Below are positions 49,851 through 50,535 of a stretch of DNA of 50,535 nucleotides, one piece after another; within the stretch, counting starts at the first letter, position 1; every line of letters starts with the position of its first letter. The stretch is from an uncultured Dorea sp. GTDB taxonomy: Bacteria; Bacillota; Clostridia; Lachnospirales; Lachnospiraceae. A program made the position numbers and the translations under genes. Under the pieces are notes generated by a model. It was not told where the DNA came from, made no database searches, and saw only the letters and a list, made by a program, of their open reading frames with translations. Location: assembly GCA_910584615.1 (NCBI GenBank), contig CAJUAM010000024.1, positions 1-50,535 on the forward strand. The letters run 5' to 3'.

Positions 49851-50535
49851 CTATTTACTATTTATAAATACTACTCCACCAATTTTTAAATTAAATCACT
49901 ATTACTCGACAATTGTATCAATGATAGACATAGAAGGTTGTTTAAATATCTCAAAATTGCAAACAGATTATCCGTGTTGTGACAGAAACCATTTAATTAA
50001 AAAAATTGATGATAAAATATCGGAAATTATTTTAGGTAAACGTAGGTTGAATATTATTTTAGAAAAGATAATCAATGAAATTAATTATTTCCACATCAAT
50101 TTCATAAAACAAACAATATTTATGCGCAGCATCATAAAAACCTAAATATGGAATCAGATATTGATCCGCAAGTAACCTCTTAATATCCGTACTCAACTCA
50201 TAATAATTATTATTTTTTACGTTATAAAGATTGGTAAATAATTCTTCATTCCTTGATAAATTTATCAATTCAAATTTTAAAGGAATATAATAATTTAATA
50301 ATGCATCATAATAACTTTCTCTTTCTTATTTTTTTGCATACAATCTAACTTCATTTTTAGACCAGTATGAAGAATCTGGCTTACAAAAAGCATTGCGGCT
50401 ATACCGCACTACACCCCATACTTATATGCACAAAATCAAACAATCCAAACAATGTATCATAAATCCAATATCTATGACATGATGCTGGGGTCAAAACATA
50501 GAGTTTTCTATGGCTGAATCTTCGTAGAACCTTGA
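49851..50535. other. AT-rich, probably decayed region at the window end
   Basis: Base composition is clearly lower in GC than the rest of the window. Only short open frames occur. One (50059-50268, minus) may be a real remnant and is listed separately. A further minus-strand fragment near 50330-50425 reads RYSRNAFCKPDSSYWSKNEV but is not recognised. No IS ends or tRNA 3'-end repeats were found. Confidence 0.5.
50059..50268 (-). CDS. Hypothetical protein or remnant
   Basis: 69 residues as an ATG-initiated frame (INLSRNEELFTNLYNV onward, then STDIKRLLADQYLIPYLGFY and HKYCLFYEIDVEIINFIDY). The same frame stays open upstream for about 20 more codons (ESYYDALLNYYIPLKFEL) without a start or ribosome site. 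A nearby ATG at about 50340 is in another frame, so the 5' end may be frameshifted or lost. No family is recognised. The very low GC is shared by the surrounding region. Confidence 0.35.
   Translation of the reverse strand: MINLSRNEELFTNLYNVKNNNYYELSTDIKRLLADQYLIPYLGFYDAAHKYCLFYEIDVEIINFIDYLF

Noticed and set aside
49921..50145. Plus-strand 74-codon open frame
   Set aside because: It lacks a ribosome site and family signature, overlaps the minus-strand frame at 50059-50268, and lies in very AT-rich DNA where such frames arise by chance.

Overview
The window looks like a low-to-moderate GC Firmicutes chromosome, most likely a gut Lachnospiraceae (Dorea/Mediterraneibacter-like; the genus is a guess). 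The grounds are strong AAGGAGG ribosome sites, a GerMN lipoprotein, class C sortases with LPxTG proteins, SipW/TasA-like proteins, BTAD regulators and Cys-His repeat surface proteins. No insertion sequence, CRISPR array or rRNA is visible.

Layout. (1) 1-890: an AAA-ATPase-like gene cut by the window edge. (2) 996-7284, minus strand: an apparent operon comEA - response regulator - histidine kinase - GerMN lipoprotein - comEC, with a likely promoter at 7256-7284. The kinase start looks frameshifted in a T tract. (3) 7262-12750, minus: a small YdcZ-type transporter, then the arginine operon argC - GNAT - argJ - argB - argD behind a promoter overlapped by two ARG boxes. argG (17434-18657, plus) has a similarly placed pair. 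(4) 12819-17239, minus: a BceAB-like ABC transporter, a SEDS-like membrane protein and a PadR regulator.

(5) 18715-34590, minus: a large surface-appendage locus. It holds a BTAD regulator, two small proteins of unknown function, signal peptidase I, a 1515-residue LPxTG adhesin, the major pilin, two class C sortases, a Cna-B-like protein, two SipW-type (TasA/camelysin-like) proteins, a two-module MucBP protein and SipW. (6) 35034-47613, plus: an exopolysaccharide operon with a metallophosphoesterase, two Wzz-like proteins (one with a degenerate GGDEF domain), a PssD/PssE pair, polymerase, glycosyltransferases, flippase and priming sugar transferase. (7) 47712-48548, minus: a tyrosine recombinase, followed by a repeat array, tRNA-Gly and tRNA-Ala, and then a decayed AT-rich stretch with remnants of a RelE-type toxin and a Uma2 gene.

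The main discovery candidate lies between (5) and (6). Two 26-bp repeats in inverted orientation (34644-34669 and 34910-34935, 25 of 26 positions identical) flank 240 bp that carry one good outward promoter and one strong terminator hairpin. As assembled, the promoter points at the pilus regulator. If the segment inverts, it points at the exopolysaccharide operon. This would be a two-sided switch between pili and capsule, and the tyrosine recombinase at the far end of the exopolysaccharide operon is a natural candidate invertase. Inversion itself is inferred and was not observed.
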